NCBI RefSeq assembly: GCF_003060885.1
Contig: NZ_QAIG01000013.1
Location: forward strand, 475,774-539,773
Length of the DNA: 64,000 bases
Origin: Pseudomonas sp. HMWF032
GTDB lineage: Bacteria; Pseudomonadota; Gammaproteobacteria; Pseudomonadales; Pseudomonadaceae
Reading direction: 5' to 3'
Each line of letters opens with the position of its first letter. Positions within the stretch are counted from its first letter, which is position 1. The position numbers and the translations under genes are program-made. The notes under the pieces are model-generated. The model was not told the origin of the DNA, did not search any database, and saw nothing but the letters and a program-made list of their open reading frames with translations. Shown here piece by piece: positions 38,276 to 51,999 of this stretch.

Positions 38276-39163
38276 TCAATACCACTTGGCCTCGCCGGCT
38301 GGGCGCTTCTTGAAGCGCTTCATGCTCCACATGTACTGGCTCGGGTAAGTACGCACATAGCGTTCAATCACCGAACTCATCGCCGCAACGGCCGTTTCCG
38401 TCTGGGTGCTGTACATCTCCTCCGGCGCAGCTTCCAGAATAACCTTGAAGCCCGAGCCATCCGGCAGGCGCAGCGCATGCAGAAACACCCCACAAGCCTT
38501 GCCACCACTTAACATGCCAGCAACAAACTTGCTGGTCAGCGCTTCGGTGGCCAGAAACGGCACAAAGACGCCAGACGACAAACTCGGCTCCGGGTCAGCC
38601 GGAATGCCCACGGCGCCGCCTTTACGCACTTCCTTGATCACGCTAAGGATGCCTTCTTTGGTCGACGGCGCAACACGGTTGCCCAACTGCACACGTTGCT
38701 GACGCAGCAGCTCATCGACGGCCTTCAGCTTCGGTGGGCGGTAGAAGATGATTGGTTTGCACTGCGCGCAGTAGAAGTGGTTCAGCACTTCCCAATTACC
38801 CAGGTGGCTGGTGATGCCAACCACGCCCTTGCCACTGGCCAGGGCGTCCTTGAGCACATCCAGGCCTTCGACCTCACGCACCAGGTCGATGGATTTCTGC
38901 GCCGGCCAGATCCAGGCACAGGCGCTCTCGGTCAGGGTTCTGCCGATATCCTTCAGCGATTGGCCCAGCAGGCGCTGGTGCGCAGCCTCGTCCAGTTCGG
39001 GAAAGCATTTGCGCAGGTTGATGCTGGCCACTTCGCGTGAGCCGTTCGGCAGCTTCCACATCAACCAGCCAATCGCCGCGCCCACGGCCTGAACGGCGCG
39101 CCACGGCAGCAAGGCAAACAAACGCAGAAAGCCCACCACCAGGGCACCTTTGAGCTTTTCCAC
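38276..39163 (-). CDS. Lipid A acyltransferase (LpxL/HtrB family)
   Basis: 295 residues from a GTG at 39163 with GGAG 6 nt upstream; a TTG six bases earlier lacks spacing. An N-terminal membrane anchor (GALVVGFLRLFALLPW) is followed by the acyltransferase motif GITSHLGNWEVLNHF (His and Glu of HX4E), GIPADPEPSLSSGVFVPF, and a C-terminal ERYVRTYPSQYMWSMKRF. It adds a secondary acyl chain to lipid A. The locus corresponds to the P. aeruginosa HtrB-type gene next to tag. The exact chain cannot be given. Confidence 0.88.
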   Translation of the reverse strand: MEKLKGALVVGFLRLFALLPWRAVQAVGAAIGWLMWKLPNGSREVASINLRKCFPELDEAAHQRLLGQSLKDIGRTLTESACAWIWPAQKSIDLVREVEGLDVLKDALASGKGVVGITSHLGNWEVLNHFYCAQCKPIIFYRPPKLKAVDELLRQQRVQLGNRVAPSTKEGILSVIKEVRKGGAVGIPADPEPSLSSGVFVPFLATEALTSKFVAGMLSGGKACGVFLHALRLPDGSGFKVILEAAPEEMYSTQTETAVAAMSSVIERYVRTYPSQYMWSMKRFKKRPAGEAKWY

Positions 39164-39208
39164 AGGCAACTCCAGCCGATCAAAAGGCGCTTATTGTAAC
39201 CACCCGAG

Positions 39209-39766
39209 CTAGCGAGTGGTCAGTTGCGCGTAACGGTCACAATCGCTGGTGTGATCCATGACCATGCCGCTGGCCTGCATGTAGGCATAACAGATGGTCG
39301 GGCCGACAAAGGTGAAACCGGCTTTTTTCAAGGCCTTGCTCATCGCCACAGCCTCAGGCGTAACCGCCGGTACCTGAGCGCGTTCGCTGAAGTGATTGAT
39401 CTTCGGCACGCCCCCGACAAATGACCAGAGCAAGGCCGCCGGTTCTTCCAGCTTGAGCCAGGCCTGGGCGTTCTTACGCACGGCCTTGAGCTTGAGGCGG
39501 TTGCGAATGATGCCGGGATCCTGCATCAGGGTTTCTTCGATGTACTCGTCGCTCAGTGCGGCCAAGCGCTGTACATCAAATCCAAACAGCACCTTGCGGT
39601 AGTGCTCGCGTTTCTTCAGTACGGTGATCCACGACAGACCCGCCTGAAAACCTTCCAGCAGGAGCAATTCAAACAGCACCTGAGGATCACGTTGCGGCAC
39701 ACCCCATTCTTCATCGTGGTACGCCTGATAAAGCGGATCGTCACTGCACCAGAAACAGCGTGGCAT
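39209..39766 (-). CDS. tag: DNA-3-methyladenine glycosylase I Tag
   Basis: 185 residues from the ATG at 39766 with AGGAAAA upstream; the much longer frame extends into the glyQ region and is rejected. Motifs: [21 protein letters not shown] with the zinc-binding Cys/His near the N-terminus, and [20 protein letters not shown]. It excises 3-methyladenine in base excision repair. It is divergent from glyQ across 66 nt. Confidence 0.95.
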   Translation of the reverse strand: MPRCFWCSDDPLYQAYHDEEWGVPQRDPQVLFELLLLEGFQAGLSWITVLKKREHYRKVLFGFDVQRLAALSDEYIEETLMQDPGIIRNRLKLKAVRKNAQAWLKLEEPAALLWSFVGGVPKINHFSERAQVPAVTPEAVAMSKALKKAGFTFVGPTICYAYMQASGMVMDHTSDCDRYAQLTTR

Positions 39767-39832
39767 GCGGGTTTTCCTGAGCTTCGGTATACTCGCGGAC
39801 TTTCTCAAGCCGCCAAAGTACGGGTGAAATTT

Positions 39833-40780
39833 GTGAGCCAGACTACGCCTGCCGTGCGCACCTTCCAAGACTTGATCCTTGCCCTGCAACAGTACTGGGC
39901 CGAGCAGGGCTGTGTGGTGTTGCAGCCCTACGATATGGAAGTTGGCGCGGGCACCTTCCACACCGCCACGTTTCTCCGTGCCATCGGCCCCGAGACCTGG
40001 AACGCCGCCTATGTGCAGCCTTCCCGTCGTCCGGCTGACGGCCGTTATGGCGAAAACCCCAACCGCCTGCAGCACTACTACCAGTTCCAGGTGGTGCTCA
40101 AACCGAACCCGGAAAACTTCCAGGAGCTGTACTTAGGCTCGCTGAAAGCCATCGGCATTGATCCGCTGGTGCACGACATCCGCTTCGTTGAAGACAACTG
40201 GGAATCGCCGACCCTCGGTGCCTGGGGTCTGGGCTGGGAAATCTGGCTGAACGGCATGGAAGTCACCCAGTTCACCTACTTCCAGCAAGTGGGCGGCATT
40301 GAGTGCTACCCGGTAACCGGCGAGATCACCTATGGCCTCGAACGCCTCGCCATGTACTTGCAGGGTGTCGATTCGGTGTACGACCTGATATGGACCGACG
40401 GCCAGTTCGGCAAGGTCACCTATGGCGATGTGTTCCACCAGAACGAAGTGGAGCAGTCGACCTACAACTTCGAACACGCCAACGTCGAGAAACTCTTCGA
40501 GCTGTTCGATTTCTATGAGTCGGAAGCCAACCGCCTGATCGAGTTGGAACTGCCATTGCCGACCTACGAAATGGTGCTCAAAGCCTCGCACACCTTCAAC
40601 CTGCTGGATGCGCGCCGGGCCATCTCGGTGACCGCGCGTCAGCAGTACATCCTGCGTGTGCGTGCGCTGGCTCGTTCGGTGGCGCAGAGCTACCTGCAAG
40701 CGCGGCGCAAACTCGGCTTCCCGCTCGCCACTCCCGACCTGCGTGATGAAGTATTGGCCAAGCTGGAGGCAGCAGAATGA
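39833..40780 (+). CDS. glyQ: Glycyl-tRNA synthetase alpha subunit GlyQ
   Basis: 315 residues from GTG at 39833 ([15 protein letters not shown]), the length of Pseudomonas GlyQ. An upstream in-frame start would overlap the tag gene. Class II synthetase motifs are seen in [20 protein letters not shown] and [20 protein letters not shown]. With GlyS it forms the alpha2beta2 enzyme that charges tRNAGly. It overlaps glyS by 4 nt. Confidence 0.97.
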   Translation: MSQTTPAVRTFQDLILALQQYWAEQGCVVLQPYDMEVGAGTFHTATFLRAIGPETWNAAYVQPSRRPADGRYGENPNRLQHYYQFQVVLKPNPENFQELYLGSLKAIGIDPLVHDIRFVEDNWESPTLGAWGLGWEIWLNGMEVTQFTYFQQVGGIECYPVTGEITYGLERLAMYLQGVDSVYDLIWTDGQFGKVTYGDVFHQNEVEQSTYNFEHANVEKLFELFDFYESEANRLIELELPLPTYEMVLKASHTFNLLDARRAISVTARQQYILRVRALARSVAQSYLQARRKLGFPLATPDLRDEVLAKLEAAE

Positions 40781-42831
40781 GTACCCGTGATTTCCTGGTT
40801 GAACTGGGCACCGAAGAGCTGCCACCGAAAGCCCTGAAAACCCTCGGCGAAGCTTTCCTCGCCGGCATCGAGAAAGGCCTCAAGGCGGCGGGTCTGGGCT
40901 ACAGCAACGTGCACTATTACGCTGCGCCGCGTCGTCTGGCGGTGCTGGTCGAGCAACTCGCCACCCAGCAGCCTGACCGCACCGTCAACCTCGACGGCCC
41001 GCCCGTACAGGCGGCATTCGATAAAGACGGCAACCCAACGCAAGCCGCGCTGGGCTTCGCCAAGAAGTGCGGCGTTGAGCTGAGCCAAATCGACCAAAGC
41101 GGCCCCAAGCTGAAATTCAGCCAGAGCATTCCCGGCCAAGCGGCGGCTGGCCTGCTGCCGGGTATCGTCGAAACCTCGCTGAACGAGTTGCCAATCCCGA
41201 AACGCATGCGCTGGGGCGCGCGCAAGACCGAATTCGTCCGCCCGAGCCAGTGGCTGGTGATGCTGTTCGGTGACGAAGTGATCGACTGCGAAATCCTCGC
41301 CCAACAAGCCGGCCGGGTTTCCCGTGGTCACCGCTTCCACGCCAACCACGAGGTGCGCATCAGCGCGCCGGCCAATTACGCGGAAGACCTGCGTAGCGCC
41401 TATGTGATTGCCGACTTCGCCGAGCGCCGCGCGCAGATCATCGCCCGCGTGAATGAACTGGCTGCAGCAGAGCAGGGCACGGCCATCGTGCCGCCGGCGC
41501 TACTGGATGAAGTCAGCGCCCTGGTTGAATGGCCGGTGCCGCTGGTGTGTTCCTTCGAGGAACGCTTCCTGGAAGTGCCGCAAGAAGCGCTGATCACCAC
41601 TATGCAGGACAACCAGAAGTACTTCTGCCTGCTGGACGGTAACGGCAAGCTGCTGCCGCGCTTTATCACCGTGGCCAACGTCGAAAGCAAAGACCCGGCG
41701 CAGATCATTTCCGGCAACGAGAAGGTGGTGCGTCCGCGCCTGACCGACGCCGAGTTCTTCTTCAAGCAGGACAAGAAGCAGAAGCTGGAGACCTTCAACC
41801 AGCGCCTGGCCAATGTGGTGTTCCAGGCTCAGCTCGGTTCGGTCTACGACAAAGCACAGCGTGTGTCCGCCCTGGCCGGTTTTATTGCCGAGCGCATCGG
41901 TGGCGATGCCACCCGTGCCGCCCGCGCTGGCATTCTCTGCAAGTGCGACCTGGCCAGTGAAATGGTCGGCGAGTTCCCGGAAATGCAGGGCATCGCTGGT
42001 TACTACTACGCCAAGCACGACGGCGAAGCCGATGATGTGGCCCTGGCGCTGAACGAGCAGTACATGCCGCGCGGTGCCGGTGCCGAACTGCCGAGCACCT
42101 TGACCGGCGCTGCCGTGGCCCTGGCCGACAAGCTGGACACCCTGGTCGGCATCTTCGGTATCGGCATGCTGCCCACCGGCAGCAAAGACCCTTACGCCCT
42201 GCGTCGTGCCGCCCTTGGCGTGCTGCGCATTCTGATCGAGAAACAGCTGGATCTGGATCTGGCGGACGCCATCGCTTTTGCCATCGCCCAGTTCGCTGAC
42301 AAGGTCAAAGCTGACGGCCTGGCACCGCAGGTGCAGGACTTTATCTTCGATCGCCTGCGCGCGCGGTATGAGGATGAAGGCGTCGACGTCGCCGTGTACC
42401 AAGCCGTACGTGCCGTCAGTCCGACCTCGCCGCTGGACTTCGATCAGCGTGTACAAGCCGTGCAGGCCTTCCGCGCACTGCCGCAAGCAGCCGCTCTTGC
42501 AGCAGCCAACAAGCGTGTGTCCAACCTGCTAAGCAAAGCCGAAGGCCAGGTCGCAGCGAGCGTCGAAGCCCATCACTTCGACAACCCCAGCGAGTTCGCC
42601 CTCAACGCCGCCATTCAGCAAGCCGAGCATGCGGTGCAACCGCTCGCTGCAGCGCGTCAGTACAACCTGGCGCTCAGCCAGTTGGCAAATCTGCGTGAGC
42701 CTGTAGACGCCTTCTTCGAGGCCGTACTGGTCAACGCCGAAGACCCTGCAGTGCGGGCCAACCGCTATGCGCTGCTGGCTAAGCTACGCGGCCTGTTCCT
42801 CGGCGTCGCTGATATCTCGGTACTCGGCTAA
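40777..42831 (+). CDS. glyS: Glycyl-tRNA synthetase beta subunit GlyS
   Basis: 684 residues, typical for the family. It begins [20 protein letters not shown] and includes the HD-like core ([19 protein letters not shown]) and a C-terminal anticodon-binding region ([14 protein letters not shown]). It contributes tRNA recognition to the alpha2beta2 synthetase and is translationally coupled to glyQ. Confidence 0.97.
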   Translation: MSTRDFLVELGTEELPPKALKTLGEAFLAGIEKGLKAAGLGYSNVHYYAAPRRLAVLVEQLATQQPDRTVNLDGPPVQAAFDKDGNPTQAALGFAKKCGVELSQIDQSGPKLKFSQSIPGQAAAGLLPGIVETSLNELPIPKRMRWGARKTEFVRPSQWLVMLFGDEVIDCEILAQQAGRVSRGHRFHANHEVRISAPANYAEDLRSAYVIADFAERRAQIIARVNELAAAEQGTAIVPPALLDEVSALVEWPVPLVCSFEERFLEVPQEALITTMQDNQKYFCLLDGNGKLLPRFITVANVESKDPAQIISGNEKVVRPRLTDAEFFFKQDKKQKLETFNQRLANVVFQAQLGSVYDKAQRVSALAGFIAERIGGDATRAARAGILCKCDLASEMVGEFPEMQGIAGYYYAKHDGEADDVALALNEQYMPRGAGAELPSTLTGAAVALADKLDTLVGIFGIGMLPTGSKDPYALRRAALGVLRILIEKQLDLDLADAIAFAIAQFADKVKADGLAPQVQDFIFDRLRARYEDEGVDVAVYQAVRAVSPTSPLDFDQRVQAVQAFRALPQAAALAAANKRVSNLLSKAEGQVAASVEAHHFDNPSEFALNAAIQQAEHAVQPLAAARQYNLALSQLANLREPVDAFFEAVLVNAEDPAVRANRYALLAKLRGLFLGVADISVLG

Positions 42832-42842
42832 GTCGCCTATAG

Positions 42843-42869
42843 GATGGGTGGAGCACAGCGATACCCATC
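42843..42869. repeat. REP-like inverted repeat after glyS
   Basis: GATGGGT (42843-42849) pairs with ACCCATC (42863-42869) around GGAGCACAGCGAT. This resembles the dispersed 'GATGGGT...ACCCATC' palindromes common in Pseudomonas intergenic regions. It lies between glyS and the hairpin upstream of gmhB. Confidence 0.5.
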
Positions 42870-42878
42870 ATCACCTTT

Positions 42879-42910
42879 ACCGGCTGGCGGCCACACCGCC
42901 GCCAGCCGGT
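42879..42910. promoter_or_regulatory. Strong hairpin just before gmhB
   Basis: ACCGGCTGGCGGC and GCCGCCAGCCGGT form a perfect 13-bp GC-rich stem with a CACACC loop. It ends 13 nt before the gmhB start codon and lacks a U-tract, so it is not a typical terminator. It would sit close to the ribosome-binding region of gmhB mRNA, where no good Shine-Dalgarno is evident. Confidence 0.55.
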
Positions 42911-42923
42911 TACGGATTACCGC

Positions 42924-43457
42924 ATGAAACTGCTGATTCTCGACCGCGACGGCGTAATCAATTACGACTCTGACGCCTATATCAAAAGCCTCGCCGAATG
43001 GATCCCGCTGCCCGGGGCCATCGAGGCCATCGCAAGTCTGTCGCAAGCCGGCTGGACGGTGGCCGTGGCCACCAACCAGTCTGGGGTTGCCCGTGGCTAT
43101 TACGACCTGGCCACGCTGGAAGCCATGCATGCGCGCCTGCGCAAGCTGGTGGCAGCGCAAGGTGGCGAGTTGGGCTTGATCGTGCACTGCATCCACGGCC
43201 CGGATGAAGGCTGCGCCTGCCGCAAACCGAAACCCGGCATGCTTGAGCAGATTGCTGCGTACTATGGCATAGCACTCAAGGGCATCTGGTTTGTCGGTGA
43301 CAGCAGCGGTGACCTGAGCGCTGCATTAACCGTCGATTGTCAGCCAGTTTTGGTAAAGACCGGCAAGGGCGAACGCACCCTGGCGAAAGGATTGCCAGCG
43401 GGCACCCTGGTATTCGATGATCTGGCGGCGGTTGCCGCACAGCTTCTCCACTTATAA
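42924..43457 (+). CDS. gmhB: D-glycero-beta-D-manno-heptose 1,7-bisphosphate 7-phosphatase GmhB
   Basis: 177 residues of the HAD superfamily. Nucleophile motif LDRDGVINYDSD (Asp7 and Asp9), VATNQSGVARGYYD, the zinc-loop CIHGPDEGCACRKPKPGM, and the final motif FVGDSSGDLSAA. It removes the 7-phosphate in ADP-heptose synthesis for the LPS inner core. It is followed 32 nt later by an acyltransferase gene, as in P. aeruginosa. Confidence 0.93.
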   Translation: MKLLILDRDGVINYDSDAYIKSLAEWIPLPGAIEAIASLSQAGWTVAVATNQSGVARGYYDLATLEAMHARLRKLVAAQGGELGLIVHCIHGPDEGCACRKPKPGMLEQIAAYYGIALKGIWFVGDSSGDLSAALTVDCQPVLVKTGKGERTLAKGLPAGTLVFDDLAAVAAQLLHL

Positions 43458-43489
43458 AGCAGGCTCTGCCTGCGACGGTAAAAGCTCCC

Positions 43490-44263
43490 ATGTCGACAGT
43501 GCAGACCCTCAGAACCTTCCTCTTCTATCTGCTGCTGGCTTCCAGCTCCTTCTTCTGGTGCACCCTCAGCGTCTTCGTCGCGCCCTTTCTGCCGTTCCGC
43601 GCACGCTACCGCTTCGTCGTGCAGAACTGGTGCCGCTGCGCCACCTGGCTGGCCAAGGTGGTGGTCGGCATCAACTACGAGATCAAGGGCCTGGACAATA
43701 TCCCCGAGCAGCCCTGCGTGATCCTCGCCAAGCACCAGAGCACCTGGGAAACCTTCTTCCTCTGCGGCTACTTCGAACCGTTGAGCCAGGTGGTCAAGCG
43801 CGAGTTGCTCTATGTGCCATTCTTTGGCTGGGCGATGGCCATGCTCAAACCCATCGCGATTGACCGCAGCAACCCCAAGGCGGCGCTCAAGCAGCTGGCC
43901 AAACTCGGCCATAAGCGTCTGGGGCAGGGCGCCTGGGTGCTGGTATTCCCGGAAGGCACACGTATTCCACCAGGGCAGATCGGCAAATTCAGCCGTGGCG
44001 GCGCCTCCCTCGCGGTGAATGCTAACCTGCCGGTGCTGCCGATTGCCCACAATGCCGGCGAGTTTTGGCCCAAGCAGGGCTGGCGCAAGACGCCCGGAAC
44101 CGTTCAGGTGGTGATCGGCCCGCTGATGTACGCCGAAGGTACAGGCCCGCGCGCTATAGCTGAACTTAATGACCGCGCCTTTGCCTGGGTCAGTCAGGCC
44201 CAACGCGATATCGGTTCACTGGATACACAAAGCCAGCCACTCGAGGCTCGTGAGCCGGCCTAG
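43490..44263 (+). CDS. plsC: 1-acyl-sn-glycerol-3-phosphate acyltransferase (PlsC family)
   Basis: 257 residues. N-terminal membrane anchor (LFYLLLASSSFFWCTLSVFV) followed by the acyltransferase motifs: KHQSTWETFF (H82 and E87, an HX4E variant of the usual HX4D), GWAMAMLKPIAIDR, and VFPEGTRIPPG. It acylates lysophosphatidic acid to phosphatidic acid at the inner membrane. The corresponding P. aeruginosa gene beside gyrB is annotated as such an enzyme. Confidence 0.92.
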   Translation: MSTVQTLRTFLFYLLLASSSFFWCTLSVFVAPFLPFRARYRFVVQNWCRCATWLAKVVVGINYEIKGLDNIPEQPCVILAKHQSTWETFFLCGYFEPLSQVVKRELLYVPFFGWAMAMLKPIAIDRSNPKAALKQLAKLGHKRLGQGAWVLVFPEGTRIPPGQIGKFSRGGASLAVNANLPVLPIAHNAGEFWPKQGWRKTPGTVQVVIGPLMYAEGTGPRAIAELNDRAFAWVSQAQRDIGSLDTQSQPLEAREPA

Positions 44264-44269
44264 AGCCAT

Positions 44270-44278
44270 TGTGGATAA
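44270..44278 (-). other. Exact DnaA box downstream of plsC
   Basis: TGTGGATAA, the reverse complement of the consensus TTATCCACA, lies 7 nt after the plsC stop. It is the leftmost of nine exact boxes in the 44.3-58.5 kb interval. Confidence 0.6.
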
Positions 44279-44394
44279 CCTGTGAGCGAAATACCGGCAG
44301 AGTGCCATTAAGTCTTTCAAGACAATGATTCATAAGCCGTTTTATCAAAGGCACGAGTTACTGCATTCCGTGCATAAGTTTTTCAGTGAAATCC

Positions 44395-44421
44395 AAAGCC
44401 GGCCCTAGTGCCGGCTTTTTT
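44395..44421 (+). terminator. Rho-independent terminator of plsC
   Basis: AAAGCCGGC (44395-44403) pairs with GCCGGCTTT (44410-44418) around CCTAGT and is followed by a run of T. It ends transcription of the gmhB-plsC unit. Confidence 0.88.
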
Positions 44422-44455
44422 ATCGATCAATTCGAGTTACCTGCAATCGGCTGCA

Positions 44456-44471
44456 TGTTCCATGTGGAACA
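44456..44471. other. parS-like site 1 (one mismatch)
   Basis: TGTTCCATGTGGAACA differs at one base (T for C at position 8) from the Pseudomonas parS palindrome TGTTCCACGTGGAACA. It lies between the plsC and gyrB terminators. Confidence 0.7.
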
Positions 44472-44472
44472 A

Positions 44473-44506
44473 AAAAGCCCCTGCTAAGACATCAGCAGGG
44501 GCTTTT
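44473..44506 (-). terminator. Terminator of gyrB (hairpin usable on both strands)
   Basis: A perfect 13-bp stem AAAAGCCCCTGCT/AGCAGGGGCTTTT flanked by A and T runs lies 51 nt after the gyrB stop. It ends the dnaA-dnaN-recF-gyrB operon and could also stop plsC read-through. It directly abuts parS-like site 1. Confidence 0.9.
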
Positions 44507-44556
44507 AAACAGAGGCCGGAATCGGAAGAACGCGTTCTGGCCTCCTGGTAGGGGCT

Positions 44557-48082
<3,526 letters not shown>

Positions 48083-48089
48083 TCAGCGG

Positions 48090-49193
48090 TTACAGGCGCA
48101 TCGGCATAACGACATAGGACGAGTCGTCGTTGTCGGCTTCCTGCACCAGGGCACTGCTGTTGGCATCGGAGAGAATCAGGCGAACCTGGTCGGTGGTCAT
48201 CACACTCAATACGTCGAGCAGGTAGCTGACGTTGAAACCGATTTCCAACGAGCTGCCGTTGTAGTCAACGGCGATCTCTTCTTCCGCTTCTTCCTGTTCC
48301 GGGTTGTTAGCCTGAATTTTCAGCAAGCCAGATTCCAGTTGCAGGCGAATTCCGCGGTACTTCTCGTTGGACAGAATCGCAGTACGGCTGAATGCTTCAC
48401 GCAGGCCTTGGCGGTCGGCGACCACCAGCTTGTCACCACCACGCGGCAGTACACGCTCGTAATCCGGGAATTTTCCATCAACCAGTTTCGAGGTGAAGGT
48501 GAATTCACCGGTAGTCGCGCGGATATGGTGCTGACCGAGAACGATGCTGACGCTGCCGTCCTGTTCGGTGAGCAAACGGGCCAGTTCAAGAATCCCCTTG
48601 CGCGGCACGATGACCTGATGACGTTCGACCTGCTCGATCGCTGCTTCCATGGAGCACATCGCCAGACGATGACCATCAGTGGCCACAGCGCGGAGGATTC
48701 CGGTCTGTACTTCCAGCAACATGCCGTTGAGGTAATAACGTACATCCTGCTGGGCCATGGCAAAGCTGGTGCGTTCGATCAGGCGCCGCAGCCGGCTTTG
48801 TACCAGGCTGAAGGTCAGCGAACCTGGACCCTCTTCAACAGTGGGAAAGTCATTGGCAGGCAGGGTGGACAGACTGAAGCGGCTGCGGCCAGCTTTGACC
48901 AGCAGCTTCTGCTCATCAATACGAATATCGATCAGTGCATCAGACGGCAGGCTTTTACAGATGTCCATCAACTTGCGTGCCGGCACGGTAATCTCACCAG
49001 GTTGCGCAGGTTCTTCCAGTGTGACGCGACCAACCAGTTCGACTTCCAGGTCGGTACCCGTCAGCGACAGCTGCTGGCCTTCGACCACCAGCAGCACGTT
49101 CGAGAGCACCGGCAAGGTCTGACGGCGTTCCACGACGCCGGCGACCAGTTGCAGAGGTTTCAACAAGGCTTCGCGTTGAATGGTGAAATGCAT
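48090..49193 (-). CDS. dnaN: DNA polymerase III beta sliding clamp DnaN
   Basis: 367 residues. It starts MHFTIQREALLKPLQLVAGV and ends with DDSSYVVMPMRL, the family termini. Three clamp domains of about 120 residues each form the ring as a dimer. It tethers Pol III to DNA. The gene sits 32 nt after dnaA and 7 nt before recF in one operon. Confidence 0.98.
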   Translation of the reverse strand: MHFTIQREALLKPLQLVAGVVERRQTLPVLSNVLLVVEGQQLSLTGTDLEVELVGRVTLEEPAQPGEITVPARKLMDICKSLPSDALIDIRIDEQKLLVKAGRSRFSLSTLPANDFPTVEEGPGSLTFSLVQSRLRRLIERTSFAMAQQDVRYYLNGMLLEVQTGILRAVATDGHRLAMCSMEAAIEQVERHQVIVPRKGILELARLLTEQDGSVSIVLGQHHIRATTGEFTFTSKLVDGKFPDYERVLPRGGDKLVVADRQGLREAFSRTAILSNEKYRGIRLQLESGLLKIQANNPEQEEAEEEIAVDYNGSSLEIGFNVSYLLDVLSVMTTDQVRLILSDANSSALVQEADNDDSSYVVMPMRL

Positions 49194-49225
49194 GGTCTAG
49201 TCCCTTGCCTAGTGGAGTTGCGTAT

Positions 49226-50692
49226 TTAGGTAGTCAGCGTACGCAGCAGATTCTTGTAATCCTCGCGGATATCCGCGTCGGATTCCTTAAGTTCAGCAAT
49301 CTTACGGCATGCATGCAATACCGTTGTGTGATCGCGCCCGCCGAAGGCATCACCAATTTCCGGCAGGCTGTGGTTGGTCAGCTCTTTCGATAACGCCATG
49401 GCCACCTGACGCGGCCGCGCAACCGAACGCGAGCGGCGCTTGGACAACAGATCAGAAATTTTGATCTTGTAGTACTCGGCGACCGTGCGCTGGATATTGT
49501 CGATGCTGACCAGCTTGTCCTGCAGGGCCAGCAGATCCTTGAGCGACTCGCGGATCAGTTCGATGGTAATGTCCCGGCCCATGAAGTGCGAGTGGGCAAT
49601 GACGCGCTTCAACGCACCTTCCAACTCACGCACGTTGGAGCGGATACGCTGGGCAATAAAGAAAGCAGCATCATGCGGCAGATCGACTTTGGCCTGATCG
49701 GCCTTCTTCATCAGAATCGCCACGCGGGTTTCCAGTTCAGGCGGCTCGACGGCTACCGTCAGGCCCCAACCGAAACGTGACTTGAGGCGTTCTTCCAGGC
49801 CTTCGATTTCTTTTGGGTAACGGTCGCTGGTGAGAATGACCTGCTGGCCGCCTTCGAGCAAAGCGTTGAAGGTGTGGAAGAACTCTTCCTGTGAACGCTC
49901 TTTCTTGGCGAAGAATTGGATATCGTCGATCAGCAGCGCGTCGACCGAACGGTAAAAACGCTTGAACTCGTTGATCGCGTTCAGCTGCAAGGCCTTGACC
50001 ATATCCGCGACGAACCGCTCGGAATGCAAGTACACCACCTTGGCATTCGGGTTCTTCGCCAGCAGATGGTTACCCACTGCATGCATCAAGTGGGTCTTAC
50101 CCAAGCCCACGCCGCCATAAAGGAACAGCGGGTTGTAACCGTGCTTGGGGTTGTCCGCCACCTGCCAGGCCGCTGCGCGGGCCAGCTGGTTGGATTTACC
50201 TTCGACAAAGTTATCAAAGGTAAAGGTGCGGTTCAGATAACTGGTGTGCTTAAGCCCACCTTCGACCTGCACCGTACGCTCAGTACGCGCCGGCGCCTGC
50301 TGGCTGGCCGCACCGGCCATGGGATCGAAGCTGGCGCGAGAAGGCTCACTACTAACGGCATTCGACGCAGCACTGGCAGGCTGAGCGGGTGTAACCGACG
50401 CGGTTGATACTGGAGCGACAGCAGCACGTGGAGCACTGCTGCGCTTACTTCCTATTAATAAGGAAAGGTCTGGAACCAGACCATTGGTGCGTTCCGTAAG
50501 CAACTCGAGCAGGCGACTGAGGTATTTCTCATTAACCCAATCAAGAACAAAACGATTGGGTGCGTACACGCGAAGCTGATCGCCTTCGGCTTCGACCTGC
50601 AGTGGACGGATCCAGGTGTTGAATTGCTGAGCAGGCAGCTCATCGCGCAAAAGCTCGACGCACTGCTGCCAAAGTTCCACAGACACGGACAT
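49226..50692 (-). CDS. dnaA: Chromosomal replication initiator DnaA
   Basis: 488 residues. Domain I (1-80), a Ser/Ala/Pro-rich linker (85-150), and the AAA+ domain III with Walker A GGVGLGKT (193-200) and Walker [17 protein letters not shown]. Domain IV carries the DNA-binding signature [17 protein letters not shown] near the C-terminus. DnaA-ATP opens oriC. A DnaA box lies 61 nt upstream of its start, consistent with autorepression. Confidence 0.98.
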   Translation of the reverse strand: MSVSVELWQQCVELLRDELPAQQFNTWIRPLQVEAEGDQLRVYAPNRFVLDWVNEKYLSRLLELLTERTNGLVPDLSLLIGSKRSSAPRAAVAPVSTASVTPAQPASAASNAVSSEPSRASFDPMAGAASQQAPARTERTVQVEGGLKHTSYLNRTFTFDNFVEGKSNQLARAAAWQVADNPKHGYNPLFLYGGVGLGKTHLMHAVGNHLLAKNPNAKVVYLHSERFVADMVKALQLNAINEFKRFYRSVDALLIDDIQFFAKKERSQEEFFHTFNALLEGGQQVILTSDRYPKEIEGLEERLKSRFGWGLTVAVEPPELETRVAILMKKADQAKVDLPHDAAFFIAQRIRSNVRELEGALKRVIAHSHFMGRDITIELIRESLKDLLALQDKLVSIDNIQRTVAEYYKIKISDLLSKRRSRSVARPRQVAMALSKELTNHSLPEIGDAFGGRDHTTVLHACRKIAELKESDADIREDYKNLLRTLTT

Positions 50693-51208
50693 CCCCTAAA
50701 TCGCAAGACGCGAGGCAAAAAACAGCCATCATTGTAGCTGCCGAGACTTGAGTTATCCACATGTAACCATGCTTATCTGCAAGGAAAATCAAAGTCTTAT
50801 TCGTGCCAACCTGTTATCCAGAAAATTTTCAAAAGGCTGTGGATAAGCACCTGTAAGATCATGGGATAAACCCAGGCAAAAGCCAGTGGACAACCCAGCT
50901 GTGGGTAAAGTGGCATTCCATCCTCAGCTTGTACGCGGCTTCCACACAGGTGCAGCACCTCTTTCTGACAGACTTACCCCTAGCCGAAAGCCTTTAAATC
51001 CAAGACCTTGAGTGAGTTATACACAGATCTTAGTTACGCTAATAGCTACTAACTCTACTAAACATCTTTAAATATTCTCTTTTTTATATTTCTTTATTCA
51101 GGAAAAGCCTGGTTGGAAATTGACCTGACCCTCGGGTTTCTCTAGAATTGCCGGTCTCTTAAAACGGGGGCCATTCCGGCCCGTAGTCGACCACCCAGGT
51201 ACCGCACC
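50693..51208. other. oriC: Putative oriC (dnaA-rpmH intergenic region)
   Basis: 516 nt without a gene. Exact DnaA boxes: TTATCCACA at 50753-50761 and TGTGGATAA at 50838-50846. Near-matches: 50814-50822 (TTATCCAGA), 50900-50908 (TGTGGGTAA) and 51017-51025 (TTATACACA). An AT-rich stretch at about 51035-51105 is a candidate unwinding element. The dnaA-rpmH spacer is the known oriC location in Pseudomonas. The promoters of dnaA (minus strand) and of rpmH (plus strand) must also lie here. Confidence 0.85.
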
Positions 51209-51343
51209 ATGAAACGTACTTTCCAACCCAGCACTATCAAACGCGCTCGCACCCACGGTTTCCGTGCTCGTATGGCCACCAAGAACGGTCGTGCTGTCCT
51301 GTCGCGTCGCCGCGCCAAGGGCCGTAAGCGTCTCGCCGTCTAA
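51209..51343 (+). CDS. rpmH: 50S ribosomal protein L34
   Basis: 44 residues: starts [20 protein letters not shown] and ends GRKRLAV, the invariant L34 sequence. It belongs to the large ribosomal subunit. The gene is the first after oriC on the plus strand, 11 nt before rnpA. Confidence 0.97.
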
Positions 51344-51354
51344 ATTTCGGTCTT

Positions 51355-51759
51355 GTGGTGAGTCGAGACTTCAGTCGGGAAAAGCGTCTGCTAACTCCCC
51401 GGCAATTCAAGGCAGTCTTCGACTCCCCTAGCGGCAAAGCTCCGGGCAAAAATGTCCTGCTGCTGGCGCGCAACAATGAGCTGGATCACCCCCGTCTGGG
51501 TCTGGTGATCGGCAAGAAGAGCGTCAAACTCTCCGTTGAGCGCAATCGTCTGAAACGCCAGATCCGCGAGTCGTTCCGTATGAACCAAGACAACTTGGTT
51601 GGATGGGACATCGTGGTTGTTGCGCGTAAGGGCCTTGGTGATCTGGAAAATAGCGAACTGGTTCGCCAGTTTGGCAAACTCTGGAAACGCCTCGAACGCA
51701 GCAAACCAAGCCCGGAAGCTGTCGCGCCATCTGGGGTGAACGACAGTCCCCATGCGTAA
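51355..51759 (+). CDS. rnpA: Ribonuclease P protein component RnpA
   Basis: 134 residues from a GTG ([13 protein letters not shown]). The RNR motif is seen in [16 protein letters not shown]. It binds RNase P RNA (encoded elsewhere) and helps mature tRNA 5' ends. It overlaps yidD by 8 nt. Confidence 0.96.
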   Translation: MVSRDFSREKRLLTPRQFKAVFDSPSGKAPGKNVLLLARNNELDHPRLGLVIGKKSVKLSVERNRLKRQIRESFRMNQDNLVGWDIVVVARKGLGDLENSELVRQFGKLWKRLERSKPSPEAVAPSGVNDSPHA

Positions 51760-51997
51760 ACTGGTTTTGCTTCCCATCCAGTTCTACCGCTACGCCATCA
51801 GCCCCTTGATGGCCAGTCACTGTCGTTTCTACCCAAGCTGTTCTTGCTACGCGCTTGACGCCATTGAACATCATGGCGTCATTCGCGGTGGCTGGCTGAC
51901 CTTGCGTCGGCTTGGCCGCTGTCACCCGTGGAATCCCGGTGGCTACGACCCGGTTCCCTGCGTGAAAACCTCCCGTTCCTCTTCGATGGCCGAATAA
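51752..51997 (+). CDS. yidD: Membrane protein insertion efficiency factor YidD
   Basis: 81 residues with a hydrophobic N-terminus ([17 protein letters not shown]) and the conserved [17 protein letters not shown]. It aids YidC-dependent insertion of membrane proteins. It ends 2 nt before the yidC start, and its start overlaps rnpA. Confidence 0.95.
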   Translation: MRKLVLLPIQFYRYAISPLMASHCRFYPSCSCYALDAIEHHGVIRGGWLTLRRLGRCHPWNPGGYDPVPCVKTSRSSSMAE

Positions 51998-51999
51998 TC

